A DNA stretch of 64,000 nt from Christiangramia sediminis (lineage in GTDB: Bacteria > Bacteroidota > Bacteroidia > Flavobacteriales > Flavobacteriaceae). The DNA lies in NCBI RefSeq assembly GCF_020552705.1, contig NZ_JAJBZG010000005.1, positions 682,001 to 746,000 of the forward strand. The letters run 5' to 3'. The position numbers and the translations under genes were made by a program. Shown one piece after another: positions 1 through 9,694 of the stretch. Numbering within the stretch: the first letter of the stretch is position 1; every line of letters begins with the position of its first letter. Under the pieces are notes generated by a model. The model was not told the DNA's origin. It saw only the letters and a list, made by a program, of their open reading frames with translations, and made no database searches.

Positions 1-1
1 T

Positions 2-2794
2 TTTAGTTATATTGGTTATGCCACCAGAGAAATTGCTATAAACGGCCAGACAGAAATTAATGTTAACCTGGCTGAAGATCTTGCTGCTTTAGATGAGGTG
101 GTCGTAGTAGGGTATGGTACCCAGCAAAAAAAGGATCTTACCAGTGCTGTTTCAGTTGTTGATTCTGAGCAAATCTCTAAAAGGCAGACTACCACAGTAG
201 CAGAAAGTTTACAAGGTCTGGCATCCGGAGTTAATGTGCGTGGAGGAGGACAGCCAGGTCAGGAAGCCAGAATTGAGATACGAGGTTTGAAAAACCTTCA
301 GGGTTCCAATCCCTTATATGTTATTGATGGTTTGGTTACCACTGCTAACAGGGATTTTAACCCGAATGATATTGAATCCATTCAAATTTTAAAGGATGCC
401 GCTGCTGCTGCTATATATGGTTCCAGAGCAGCAAACGGGGTGATTATTATTACTACCAAAAAGGGTAAACAAGGACCTCTAAAGGTTACAGTGAGCTCAA
501 AAATGAGTATTACCGATATTCCAAGATATGATCTTGCAAGCCAGGAGGAATTCGTTCGTTTGAACAACATGGCTTATGATAATGGAGGAGTTCCCAGACA
601 AGAACTGGATTTAAGTGTAAATACAGACTGGCAGGAGGAAGTATTCAGAACAGGTTTAATCCAGGATCAGAATGTGAGTTTCTCCGGAGGAGGTGAAAAC
701 TCTTCTTACTTTATCTCAGGGAATTACTTTGGAAATAAAGGAACTGTAATTTCTACAGATTTTGATAGAATTTCCTTCAGAGTTAATTCCAGTGGAGAAA
801 AAGGTATTTTCAGTATTGGAGAAAACCTTGCTTTATCTAATGCAAAAACAGATGAAATTGGAGGATCTGATGGTTTTAGAGGAAATCCATTTTTTGATGT
901 AGTGAGATTGTTTCCAACGATACCGGTTTACGATGAAGATAATCCTGGGGGTTATGGTTATGGTAAATCTGGAGTAGCAAATGTTTTTGCGGCAAACCCA
1001 GTAGCGCTGGCAAATCTTATTGATCAGGAATCAGAGAATTTCAGAATTAGAGGAAATGTCTGGGCAGAGATAGACCCTTTTCCATGGCTAAATTATCGTT
1101 TTAATTTTGGGTATGAGACAAGTTTTGATGAATACCTTTACCTAAGAAGAGAAGGAAACTGGACACTTAATCAACCTTACGAACCTTCTTTTACAAATCA
1201 AAACAGAGCTCAATCTGAAACCATACTTTTTGAAAATACGTTAACTTTTAAAAAGGAGTTTGGAAAACATAATCTATCACTTCTTGTAGGAACTACATAT
1301 CAAAAAAATAAGTATGAACAGATAAACGGTTTAAAAAGAAACCTTCTTATAAATCCTAATACCGGAGAATATTTTGATGTACTTGACCTTGGGGATCAGG
1401 CGCAGGTTGGAGGATTTAGAAATGAATCGCTTTTACTTTCTTATTTAGGTAGACTGGAATATAATTTTGATGATAGATATCTATTAAATGCTGTGCTTCG
1501 TAGAGACGGATCTTCCAGATTTAGTGATGCAAATAAATGGTCAAACTTTCCATCTGTTTCCCTTGGATGGCGTTTGAGTAATGAAAGTTTTTTTAATTCT
1601 GAAACCATTAGTGATCTTAAACTAAGGGCCAGTTATGGTGAACTTGGTAGTGGTAATATTGGAAACTACGAATATCAGGGCTTCATCAACACATTTGGAG
1701 CGATCGTACTTGGAGACGGTCAAACTCTGTACCCTTCTGCAACCCAGGTGAGACTTGCCAATTCAGAATTAAGATGGGAAACTCTCAAGCAAACGAATAT
1801 CGGGTTTGATATGGGTCTTCTAGATAATAAACTTCAATTAACAGGAGATTATTTCATCGCCAAAACTGAAGATGTTCTTTTTGGATTTCCAATCCTGCTT
1901 TCAACAGGAAATGATGGAGGTAATCCCATCTCGAATGCCGCTACAGTTGAAAACAGAGGTTTTGAGTTAAGTGCCTCTTATACAGAACAAGTTAATGATG
2001 ATTTTAATTTTAATGCCTCGGTTAACTTCACAAGATTAAGAAATGAACTTGTATCACTAGGAAATGGGCTAAATGAAAGTATTCAGGGAAATACGATTAC
2101 TAAATCGGGAGAGCCTGTGGGTATGTGGTACGTTCTGCAAACTGATGGCTTGTTTCAGAGCCAGGAAGAAATAAATAATTATACCAATTCTGAAGGAGAT
2201 GTTATTCAACCAAATGCATTACCCGGAGATATCAGGTTCAAGGATGTAAATGATGACGGGCAGATTACGAATGCGGATAAAACAGTAGTGAGTAGTCCCT
2301 GGCCAGACTTTGAGATGGGTTTTAACGCCAGTGCAGAGTACAAGAATTTCGATTTTTCTATGAACTGGATTGGTTCCTTTGGAGCTGAAATTTATAACGG
2401 TTTCAGAAGTGTTGTAGATAGATTTGATGATGATAGTAACTATCGTGCAGGAATCCAGCCATGGACTCCTGAAAATCCTAACACCGATTTCCCTAGAATT
2501 GTTAGAGGAACAACTCTTAATTCAAGAGGCGATTCAGACAGGTGGCTGGAAGATGGCAGTTTTATACGATTAAAGTATGTAGGGATAGGATATAATATTC
2601 CAGAATCTGCAATAAAAAGTATTGGCTTTGATAAGGCGAGAATTAGTCTTTCAGCTCAAAATATTATTACGATCACAGATTACCAAGGGCTGGACCCGGA
2701 GTTTAGTAATCCTAATATTTTTCAGAGAGGTGTTGATTTTGGTTCCTATCCAAATGTTCAAAATTATTCTTTAGGAGTAGAAATTGGTTTCTAA
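2..2794 (+). CDS. SusC/RagA-family TonB-dependent outer-membrane transporter (5' end outside window)
   Basis: Imports large oligosaccharides across the outer membrane together with the SusD partner encoded next. The reading frame is open from base 2 for 930 codons, so only the N-terminus (signal peptide and most of the carboxypeptidase-like domain) is missing. The SusC signature DEVVVVGYGTQ lies near base 90, followed by the plug domain (LQGLASGVNVRGGGQPGQEA and NPLYVIDGL) and a long beta-barrel ending in a C-terminal Phe, as usual for outer-membrane barrels. The stop is 16 bases before the susD start. Substrate is unknown; the downstream GH43 set suggests an arabinose- or xylose-containing glycan (inference). 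Confidence 0.95.
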   Translation, partial: FSYIGYATREIAINGQTEINVNLAEDLAALDEVVVVGYGTQQKKDLTSAVSVVDSEQISKRQTTTVAESLQGLASGVNVRGGGQPGQEARIEIRGLKNLQGSNPLYVIDGLVTTANRDFNPNDIESIQILKDAAAAAIYGSRAANGVIIITTKKGKQGPLKVTVSSKMSITDIPRYDLASQEEFVRLNNMAYDNGGVPRQELDLSVNTDWQEEVFRTGLIQDQNVSFSGGGENSSYFISGNYFGNKGTVISTDFDRISFRVNSSGEKGIFSIGENLALSNAKTDEIGGSDGFRGNPFFDVVRLFPTIPVYDEDNPGGYGYGKSGVANVFAANPVALANLIDQESENFRIRGNVWAEIDPFPWLNYRFNFGYETSFDEYLYLRREGNWTLNQPYEPSFTNQNRAQSETILFENTLTFKKEFGKHNLSLLVGTTYQKNKYEQINGLKRNLLINPNTGEYFDVLDLGDQAQVGGFRNESLLLSYLGRLEYNFDDRYLLNAVLRRDGSSRFSDANKWSNFPSVSLGWRLSNESFFNSETISDLKLRASYGELGSGNIGNYEYQGFINTFGAIVLGDGQTLYPSATQVRLANSELRWETLKQTNIGFDMGLLDNKLQLTGDYFIAKTEDVLFGFPILLSTGNDGGNPISNAATVENRGFELSASYTEQVNDDFNFNASVNFTRLRNELVSLGNGLNESIQGNTITKSGEPVGMWYVLQTDGLFQSQEEINNYTNSEGDVIQPNALPGDIRFKDVNDDGQITNADKTVVSSPWPDFEMGFNASAEYKNFDFSMNWIGSFGAEIYNGFRSVVDRFDDDSNYRAGIQPWTPENPNTDFPRIVRGTTLNSRGDSDRWLEDGSFIRLKYVGIGYNIPESAIKSIGFDKARISLSAQNIITITDYQGLDPEFSNPNIFQRGVDFGSYPNVQNYSLGVEIGF

Positions 2795-2810
2795 ATTAAA
2801 CGTATTCATG

Positions 2811-4340
2811 ATGAAAAAAATAGTACTAATAACAGCAATGATTGGTATCTTTCTAAGTTTCTCAAGTTGTAACGAGGAAGAACTAAATCTTGATAACCCA
2901 AATGCGCTTACCACAGATCAATTCTGGGTAACGCCGAATGATGCAGAACTTGGCTTAAACTCTATTTACGCAATGTTTTACAAGGATGGATTATGGTCAC
3001 GATGGCTTTATTTCCGTCTGGATCTAACTTCAGATGAAGGCTTTAGTCAGAGTCCATGGGTGGAGCTGGCCGACTGGACAAGATTTAATTATATCAATTA
3101 TAATTTCTGGGAAGGAAATGCCGTAACCTGGAGAGATTCTTATAAAGCAATTTTCAGAGCAAACCAGGTATTGGCTTATGTTCCCGATATTGAATTTTCA
3201 GACAGCAATAGAAAACAGCAGATTTTAGCAGAAGCAAAATTCTTAAGAGCACTGCATTATTATTACGCCGGATTGTTATGGGAAAATATCCCAATGGTTT
3301 TAGAACCCTCAACACCGTCAGATCTTCCACAACAGGTATCTCAGGAGGAAGTATTTGCACAGGTTGAACAGGATTTAAATGAAGCCTTCGCAGACCTACC
3401 ATTACAATGGGACGCACAAAATACCGGAAGACCAACAAAAGGAGCTGCGAAAGCTATGCTGGCTAAAGTTTATATGCAACAACGTAGATGGGAAGAAGCA
3501 AAAACAGCACTGGATTTTCTGGTTGTTGGTGAAGGAGCAAATTATAGCCTTGTAGATAATTACAAAGATAATTTTACTGATCTCAATGAAAATAATGCAG
3601 AATCTGTCTTTGAGATCCAGTTTGGAGATCAGCGAAGAGGAGGTACAGATGAAGGGCCTAATGCGGCTGTTTCCAGCACCAGAGCACAATTTTTTGCTCC
3701 CCGAGGTATTGGATGGTCTGATGGGCAGGCCAGATTCTGGCTGGTAGATGCTTTTAAACAAGAATCAACCGTAGATGGTGAAATTGATCCAAGATTACAA
3801 CACTCATTATTTTACCCTAGTCTTTTCGAAGATTTCGGAGATAAGACTTATGGAAGAGATTGGGAATGGGGAGAAGATGAAGCCTGGTTCAGGAAAGGAG
3901 CAAGGGATTATAAAAGAGATAATGAAGATTACTATTCAGAAGTAAACTGGAGAATGATTCGTTATGCTGATATTTTATTACGCTACGCGGAAGTATTAAA
4001 TGAGTTGGGCATGACGGCAGATGCATATCAATATGTAGATATGGTAAGAGCAAGAGCTAATATGGCTCCACTAGCAGAAGCTTACCCTGAAATTGGCAAT
4101 AATGCAGATGCTTTTCTGGATCGCTTAAAAATTGAAAGAGTTCTTGAACTTTCAGGAGAAAGCGTGAGATGGGAAGATTTGAAAAGATGGGGAGATCTTG
4201 AATCTCAGGAAACTGTTGATGAAATCGCACAAAGAGACCCCGATTTTAACAATTTCGAAGTAGGGAAAAATATAAGACTACCCATACCTCAGGTTGAAGT
4301 AGAGAACAATCCTAATCTTGAACAGAACCCTCAATATTAA
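2811..4340 (+). CDS. SusD/RagB-family surface glycan-binding lipoprotein
   Basis: Cell-surface lipoprotein that caps the SusC barrel and binds the glycan. A lipoprotein signal peptide (MKKIVLITAMIG, lipobox FSSC) is followed by an acidic CNEEE stretch of the kind linked to surface export in Bacteroidota. The body has the SusD N-terminal features (LDNPNALTTDQFW, then FRANQVLAYVP) with TPR-like helices, and the C-terminal RYADILLRYAEVLNE motif typical of the family. About 509 residues, normal length. ATG codons lie at 2808 and 2811; I chose 2811 because it gives a standard MKK signal peptide. It follows susC closely and defines the PUL. Confidence 0.95.
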   Translation: MKKIVLITAMIGIFLSFSSCNEEELNLDNPNALTTDQFWVTPNDAELGLNSIYAMFYKDGLWSRWLYFRLDLTSDEGFSQSPWVELADWTRFNYINYNFWEGNAVTWRDSYKAIFRANQVLAYVPDIEFSDSNRKQQILAEAKFLRALHYYYAGLLWENIPMVLEPSTPSDLPQQVSQEEVFAQVEQDLNEAFADLPLQWDAQNTGRPTKGAAKAMLAKVYMQQRRWEEAKTALDFLVVGEGANYSLVDNYKDNFTDLNENNAESVFEIQFGDQRRGGTDEGPNAAVSSTRAQFFAPRGIGWSDGQARFWLVDAFKQESTVDGEIDPRLQHSLFYPSLFEDFGDKTYGRDWEWGEDEAWFRKGARDYKRDNEDYYSEVNWRMIRYADILLRYAEVLNELGMTADAYQYVDMVRARANMAPLAEAYPEIGNNADAFLDRLKIERVLELSGESVRWEDLKRWGDLESQETVDEIAQRDPDFNNFEVGKNIRLPIPQVEVENNPNLEQNPQY

Positions 4341-4345
4341 TAGAA

Positions 4346-4381
4346 ATTCCCTGGAGTTTTGAATTAGCTGCTCCAGGGAAT
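4346..4381 (+). other. Intra-operon hairpin after susD
   Basis: Perfect 11-bp inverted repeat (ATTCCCTGGAG at 4346-4356 and its complement at 4371-4381) directly after the susD stop. It is followed by A-rich sequence, not a T-run, so it looks more like a transcript-stabilising or processing hairpin than a full terminator. Such a structure could keep susCD mRNA more abundant than the enzyme genes downstream (inference). Confidence 0.6.
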
Positions 4382-4398
4382 ATTTAAAAAAACAGAAG

Positions 4399-5586
4399 AT
4401 GAAAAAGATAAATTTCTTCTTATCCATTCTTATGCTTTGTGCATTATTCGCCTGTAAAGAATCAGGGAATAATGATGAAAAGGAGTTAAGTAAAAATGAA
4501 CCTGCTGAGACAGATGAAATCCGTGAGATTTGGACCAAAGAAAAAGCCAATTCATGGTATGATGAACAACCCTGGCTGGTAGGTGCTAATTTCAATCCCA
4601 GTACCGCGATTAACCAGTTAGAAATGTGGCAGGCTGAAACTTTTGATCCTGAAACAATTGACAAGGAACTTGGCTGGGCAGAAGATATAGGGATGAATAC
4701 CATGCGTGTCTATTTACACGACCTTCTTCATAAAAATGACGCTGAAGGTTTGTATACAAGAATGGATAAATTCCTGGAAATCGCAGATAATCATAATATG
4801 AAAATTCTCTTTGTGCTATTTGATTCTTGCTGGGATCCGTTTCCAAAGGCAGGAGAACAAAGAGATCCAAGACCTCATGTACATAATTCAGGATGGGTGC
4901 AAAGCCCGGGTCAGGAAGTTCTTCAGGACAGTTCACAATATGGTCGCCTGGAGAAATATGTGAAAGAAACCGTAGGTGAATTTAAAAATGACGATCGTGT
5001 ACTTGGATGGGACATATGGAATGAGCCGGATAACATGACCGGGCCGTCGTACGAAGATGTTGAAATTCCTAATAAAGTAGATTTAGTAATGCCACTGTTG
5101 GAAAAGGCATTTTCCTGGGCAAGATCTGTAAATCCCAGCCAGCCTTTAACTTCAGGAGTTTGGATAGGAGACTGGAGCAATCAAGATGATATGGAACCCA
5201 TCCATATGATGCAGTTGGAACAGTCTGATATTATAACCTTCCATAATTATAATGAACCCGAAGATTTTGAAAAGAATATTAAGGAACTACAGCGCTATGG
5301 AAAACCAATTCTGTGTACAGAATATATGGCCAGACCAAACGGAAGTACGTTTGAAGGTTTCTTGCCAATAGCAAAGGAATACAGAGTTGGTATGTATAAC
5401 TGGGGATTCGTAGATGGTAAAACTCAAACGAAATATCCGTGGGATAGCTGGACAAAAACTTATACCGCAGAACCTGATGTTTGGTTTCATGAAGTTTTTC
5501 ACACAGATGGTAGACCGTACAAAGAATCTGAAGTAGAACTCATCAAAAAATTAACCGAAGAGGCTAATGCTGAAAATAGCAAATAA
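4399..5586 (+). CDS. Clan GH-A (GH5-like) glycoside hydrolase, lipoprotein
   Basis: Predicted retaining glycoside hydrolase with a TIM-barrel fold. Signal peptide and lipobox (LFACKES, Cys19), then a catalytic domain from about residue 45. The clan GH-A acid/base motif WDIWNEP places the catalytic Glu at 209; the nucleophile motif CTEYMAR gives Glu308. Other barrel-typical stretches are GMNTMRVYLHD and ILFVLFDSCWDP. 395 residues. Paralogous to the product of 9695-10750 (shared ANF.PSTAINQLEMWQ and DPETID.ELG..E). Related proteins are often labelled cellulase-family or 1,4-beta-xylanase, but subfamily and substrate cannot be fixed from sequence alone. Starts 58 bases after susD. Confidence 0.85.
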   Translation: MKKINFFLSILMLCALFACKESGNNDEKELSKNEPAETDEIREIWTKEKANSWYDEQPWLVGANFNPSTAINQLEMWQAETFDPETIDKELGWAEDIGMNTMRVYLHDLLHKNDAEGLYTRMDKFLEIADNHNMKILFVLFDSCWDPFPKAGEQRDPRPHVHNSGWVQSPGQEVLQDSSQYGRLEKYVKETVGEFKNDDRVLGWDIWNEPDNMTGPSYEDVEIPNKVDLVMPLLEKAFSWARSVNPSQPLTSGVWIGDWSNQDDMEPIHMMQLEQSDIITFHNYNEPEDFEKNIKELQRYGKPILCTEYMARPNGSTFEGFLPIAKEYRVGMYNWGFVDGKTQTKYPWDSWTKTYTAEPDVWFHEVFHTDGRPYKESEVELIKKLTEEANAENSK

Positions 5587-5588
5587 GA

Positions 5589-6572
5589 ATGAAAATTATA
5601 TTGTATAGAAACTTTCTATTTCTTTTGCTTTTATCCTTGTTCTTTTCATGTAGTAAAGATTCTGATGAGGGTGGAGTGATAGGAGGAGAACAGGGGAAGG
5701 AAGAGGAAGAGCAAATCGAATCTACACGTAATCACTTTGTTAGTGCACCGAGTGATAATAGTGTTCAGGCAGTTGTGGATAGTGCCAGAAAAGGAGATAC
5801 GATTACTTTAGGCTCCGGTACCCATAGAGTTTCTACTACAGTTTTCTTTAATAAACCAATAGTAATAATAGGCGAAGATGCTGAAAACACTGTTGTTGAA
5901 AAACACAACGGATATTCAGAGGATATTGTAGCCTTCTGGATTGATTCAGATAGCGTGGTTATGAAAAATTTTGAACTGGATGGCAGGGGCGTGGGAGGTC
6001 CTGGAATTATTATTAAAACCAATAGCAATCTGTTCGAGAATATCTACTTACATAACTGCGGTAACTATGATGTGAAGTCGGGAGGTTTTATTTTTGATAA
6101 TGCATTTCTCAATATTATTCGAAACTCCAGAGCAGACAATAACAGGATGGTTGGTTTTTCTCAAAATGATTCCGCAGACAATGAATTTCACGAGGTTAGT
6201 GCATCTGGCAATGGAGCAGAAGGATTGACTATAGATATTGGTAGTCACAATTGTATAGTTAAAAATTCAAATTTTTCTGGAAACAATGCAAAAGCAGGAG
6301 GAGTTGGCGGTATTGGTATCGATGACTCCAACGGAGCTTTTATTGATAACTGCCTTATTGAAGGAACTTTGTTCGAAAAGTCTGGAATAACTTTTCAGAA
6401 TAATATAGGCCCAGATGATGGTTGCAGAATATGGAATTCCACTTTTCGGAATAACTCACTGCACGGAATTTTTCTGCGAAATTGTAACTACCCTGTAACC
6501 AATTTGGGCTTACAGGATAATGTTTTTGAAAATAACGGTGCTGAAGATGTTAAATGGCAATGCGAAACCTAA
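5589..6572 (+). CDS. Right-handed parallel beta-helix lipoprotein
   Basis: Lipoprotein (signal peptide LLLLSLFFSC, then SKDSDEGG) of 327 residues built from short beta-helix rungs: recurring stretches such as VVMKNFELDG, NLFENIYLHNC, NFSGNNA and NSTFRNNSLHG from about residue 100 on. The N-terminal part (VQAVVDSARKGDTITLGSGT) is the usual cap of pectate-lyase/NosD-like helices. In a PUL such proteins may be lyases, epimerases or glycan-binding proteins; I cannot identify catalytic residues. It begins 2 bases after the upstream GH5-like gene and is surely in the same operon. Confidence 0.8.
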   Translation: MKIILYRNFLFLLLLSLFFSCSKDSDEGGVIGGEQGKEEEEQIESTRNHFVSAPSDNSVQAVVDSARKGDTITLGSGTHRVSTTVFFNKPIVIIGEDAENTVVEKHNGYSEDIVAFWIDSDSVVMKNFELDGRGVGGPGIIIKTNSNLFENIYLHNCGNYDVKSGGFIFDNAFLNIIRNSRADNNRMVGFSQNDSADNEFHEVSASGNGAEGLTIDIGSHNCIVKNSNFSGNNAKAGGVGGIGIDDSNGAFIDNCLIEGTLFEKSGITFQNNIGPDDGCRIWNSTFRNNSLHGIFLRNCNYPVTNLGLQDNVFENNGAEDVKWQCET

Positions 6573-6581
6573 AATTTTATT

Positions 6582-7613
6582 ATGACAAGATTTTTATTGA
6601 TTTTAATACTGTTTCCGACTTTAATGTGTGGCCAGCAACCAGATCCTCCTGGTCAAATCAACACCGGTGAAAAAGCTGAAAATGAAGCCTACTTATTTGC
6701 GCATATGACGCACGAAGATTACGGCCGACTTTATTACTCGTTGAGTAAGGATGGTTTGCACTGGCAAAAGCTGAATGCCGGGAAACGTGTTTTTGAATCC
6801 TATCAGGGACACCCTGATATTGTAAAAGGGCCTGATAACCGGTATTATATTGCAGGAAATACCAGTGATTCTTCACCAGATATCAATATCTGGGTTTCTG
6901 AAGATCTAATTGACTGGAAGAATCATGCTGTTTATACACCAGATTTGAAATCGACCCCGGATTATTCTGAAGCTTTACAAAGAATCGGAGCACCCAAATT
7001 ATTCTACGATGAAGCCTCTGCTAAATTTGTAATGACCTGGCATACTCCTCATAAAGAAGGCAACAAGGAAGACCCTGAAAGATATTGGGCGAGTCAGCGA
7101 ACTCTATATGTTTTATCTGATGATCTTAAGAATTTTGAAGGTCCTCCAAATCGACTTTTTGATTGGGATTTTGGGACTATAGATGTGATAATCAGGAAAG
7201 TTAAGGATACTTACTATGCCATCCTCAAAGATGAAACTTATCCAACTTTATACTGGCCTACTGGAAAAACGATTCGTATCGCCAGATCTGGTTCGTTGCT
7301 TGGACCGTATTCTCTTCCGCAGGACCCAATAAGTCCCAATTTTAGAGAGGCGCCGTCGCTTATACCTTCTCCAGACGGTAATATTTGGTATATGTATTAC
7401 GAGCAGTATCCCGGTGTTTCCTACGGTTTGTCTATTGCAGATAATTTAAACGGTCCATGGTTTCAGGCTTCAGGATATACTTTCTTTAGTGACTGGGATA
7501 AATACAGCTTACCTGCAGAAGTGCGTCATGGCTGCATGATCACAATTTCAAAGGAAGAATACGATAATCTTGTTGCTGAATACGGGATTTCAAATCAGGA
7601 AAAGGAGGAATAG
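6582..7613 (+). CDS. GH43-like five-bladed propeller enzyme (divergent)
   Basis: Exported protein (signal peptide with LMCGQ, possibly a lipoprotein) of 343 residues. Repeated propeller-blade motifs fit the GH43/GH32/GH62 superfamily: YYSLSKDGLHWQKL, HPDIVKGPDNRYYIAGN, NIWVSEDLIDWKN, GAPKLFYDEASAKFVMTWH, and SGSLLGPYS. Candidate acidic residues are the Asp in HPDIVKG and the Glu in REAPSLI, but the order of the three GH43 acids is less clear than in its neighbours, so the activity could be an arabinosidase, a related glycosidase, or binding only. It sits 9 bases after the beta-helix gene and 2 bases before the next GH43. Confidence 0.7.
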   Translation: MTRFLLILILFPTLMCGQQPDPPGQINTGEKAENEAYLFAHMTHEDYGRLYYSLSKDGLHWQKLNAGKRVFESYQGHPDIVKGPDNRYYIAGNTSDSSPDINIWVSEDLIDWKNHAVYTPDLKSTPDYSEALQRIGAPKLFYDEASAKFVMTWHTPHKEGNKEDPERYWASQRTLYVLSDDLKNFEGPPNRLFDWDFGTIDVIIRKVKDTYYAILKDETYPTLYWPTGKTIRIARSGSLLGPYSLPQDPISPNFREAPSLIPSPDGNIWYMYYEQYPGVSYGLSIADNLNGPWFQASGYTFFSDWDKYSLPAEVRHGCMITISKEEYDNLVAEYGISNQEKEE

Positions 7614-7615
7614 AT

Positions 7616-8617
7616 ATGAATTTTTCAGGGAAACTTATCATTGTTTGCATTATAGGCTTTTTTATAGCCTGCTCTGGTGATGATAAAAGTCAACCTGATC
7701 CTGTAGACCCGATAGAACCTGTCTCTGAAAAAATTTATCTCGCAGATCCAACCATATATTTTGAGAATGGGACTTACTATTTATACGGAACGTCCCAGGG
7801 AGATCTGGAGAACAGAGGTAATGGCTATCTGGCTTTTACATCAGATGATTTAACGAACTGGGAAGGCCCATCCGGAAACCTTTCCGGTTTTGCCTTACGA
7901 GATCAAAGCGCTTTTGGAAGTGAAGGATTCTGGGCGCCACAGGTTCTGAAACGGAAAGAAAATTACCTCATAGCCTATACGGCAAATGAAAAAATCGGTA
8001 TCGCTGAGAGCGAGAGTCCACTTGGTCCTTTTACCAATTCTGGAAATTCCATAAATGACGATTTAGATCAAATAGATCCATTTATTTTTTTAGATGACGA
8101 TGGTAAAAAATACCTGTATCATGTGAGGTTCGATAATGGTAACCGAATTTATGTTGCTGAAATGAACGATGATTTAGGCGGTGTAAAAACCGAAACCTTA
8201 ACAGAAGTAATTTCTGCTGAAGAAGATTGGGAAAATACCGAAAACGCTACCTGGCCGGTAGCAGAAGGTCCTACAGTTTTTAAAAATAATGATACTTATT
8301 ATCTGATCTATTCTGCTAACGACTTCAGAAATCCAGACTATGCGGTAGGTTATGCTACTAGTGATAATCCCATGGGGCCATGGGCGAAATCTGAAAGCAA
8401 CCCTATAATACATGGAGACGATATTGGGGAATCTGGTGCTGGTCATGGTGATCTTTTCTGGGATGAGAATAACAGAATGCAGTATGTGTTGCACACGCAT
8501 TATTCTGAAAACTCTGTTCATCCAAGAATGACCGGAGTAATCGAAATGAATCTTGAAGATGGAAATATTGTGGCAAAACCTGATAGTTTCCGTTTATTGG
8601 AGAGAACGATAGAATAA
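7616..8617 (+). CDS. GH43 glycoside hydrolase, lipoprotein
   Basis: Predicted inverting arabinofuranosidase/xylosidase-type enzyme. Lipoprotein signal (FFIACSGDD), then a complete GH43 five-bladed propeller: catalytic base Asp in LADPTIYFENGTYYLYGT, pKa-modulating Asp in DQIDPFIFLDDDG, and general acid Glu in WPVAEGPTVF. The stretches GFWAPQVLK and YYLIYSANDFRNPDYAVGYA are family hallmarks. 333 residues, about normal. Strongly similar to the last enzyme of this PUL (11961-12908), suggesting duplication. Starts 2 bases after the upstream stop, so translation is probably coupled. Exact linkage specificity unknown. Confidence 0.88.
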   Translation: MNFSGKLIIVCIIGFFIACSGDDKSQPDPVDPIEPVSEKIYLADPTIYFENGTYYLYGTSQGDLENRGNGYLAFTSDDLTNWEGPSGNLSGFALRDQSAFGSEGFWAPQVLKRKENYLIAYTANEKIGIAESESPLGPFTNSGNSINDDLDQIDPFIFLDDDGKKYLYHVRFDNGNRIYVAEMNDDLGGVKTETLTEVISAEEDWENTENATWPVAEGPTVFKNNDTYYLIYSANDFRNPDYAVGYATSDNPMGPWAKSESNPIIHGDDIGESGAGHGDLFWDENNRMQYVLHTHYSENSVHPRMTGVIEMNLEDGNIVAKPDSFRLLERTIE

Positions 8618-8649
8618 AATTTATTAGATAAACTAAATCAAAACAAATA

Positions 8650-9687
8650 ATGAAAGGAATATATACTTTCACAATGCTGGTTCTTCTGATATGTTCAGGA
8701 GCACTGGCTCAAACTAAAACATTTCAGAATCCGTTGCTGCCTTCGGGTGCAGATCCTTTCAGCACTTATCATAATGGATATTATTACTATACCAACACAC
8801 TTCAGAATAAATTAGTGCTTTGGAAAACAAAAAACCTTGCAAATATTGCTGATGCGGAAAGCAAAACGATCTGGACACCACCTGAAGGCACCATGTATTC
8901 AAAAGAAATATGGGCTCCGGAGTTTCATATCTTTGATGGTAAATGGTACGTCTACTTCGCTGCAGATGATGGAGACAATAATAATCATCGTATGTACGTG
9001 CTGGAAAACAAATCTGAAGATCCATTCCAGGGAAATTGGGAGTTCAAAGGAAAAGTTGCCGCAAATCCAGATCGCTGGGCGATTGATGGGAATGTTTTTA
9101 AACATGAAGGTGAATTATTTATGATCTGGTCTGGCTGGGAAGGAGATACCAATGGCCAGCAGAATATTTATATCGCCAAAATGGAAAACCCGTGGACCAT
9201 CAATACTAACCGGGTTTTAATTTCAGAGCCTACTTATGTCTGGGAAAAACAAGGAGACCTTGATGATGAAATTAATCCGCCTCATGTAAACGTGAATGAG
9301 GGACCACAATATCTGGAACACGATGGTGAAATCTTTATTGTTTATTCAGCCAATGGTTGCTGGACAGATTATTATTCTTTAGGACTTCTGGAGTTTACTG
9401 GAGATGATCTTCTGGATCCTTCGGCCTGGAAAAAATATGATGAACCAATATTCAAGAAATCTGAAGAAAATTCAGTGTATGCACCAGGCCATAATTCCTT
9501 TTTTAAATCACCAGATGGAACAGAAGACTGGATTCTTTATCACGCCAATTCGAATCCCGGAGATGGGTGTGGCGGAAAAAGATCTCCGCGTATGCAAAAA
9601 ATTGAATGGAATGAAGACGGGACTCCCAATCTCGGGGTACCTGTTTCTGAAGAAACCGTATTAAAAATACCATCAGAAAATAAATAA
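8650..9687 (+). CDS. GH43 glycoside hydrolase (exo-arabinofuranosidase-like)
   Basis: Secreted enzyme with signal peptide MKGIYTFTMLVLLICSGALAQ. The GH43 acids appear in order: Asp in LPSGADPFSTYHNGYYY, Asp in RWAIDGNVFKHEG, Glu in VNVNEGPQYL; the central WAPEFHIFDGKWYVYFAADDG is also typical. 345 residues. The pattern resembles exo-acting alpha-L-arabinofuranosidases of the GH43_26 type, a resemblance from memory that needs a subfamily search. It follows the previous GH43 by 32 bases and precedes the second GH5-like gene by 7. Confidence 0.85.
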   Translation: MKGIYTFTMLVLLICSGALAQTKTFQNPLLPSGADPFSTYHNGYYYYTNTLQNKLVLWKTKNLANIADAESKTIWTPPEGTMYSKEIWAPEFHIFDGKWYVYFAADDGDNNNHRMYVLENKSEDPFQGNWEFKGKVAANPDRWAIDGNVFKHEGELFMIWSGWEGDTNGQQNIYIAKMENPWTINTNRVLISEPTYVWEKQGDLDDEINPPHVNVNEGPQYLEHDGEIFIVYSANGCWTDYYSLGLLEFTGDDLLDPSAWKKYDEPIFKKSEENSVYAPGHNSFFKSPDGTEDWILYHANSNPGDGCGGKRSPRMQKIEWNEDGTPNLGVPVSEETVLKIPSENK

Positions 9688-9694
9688 AAACAAT

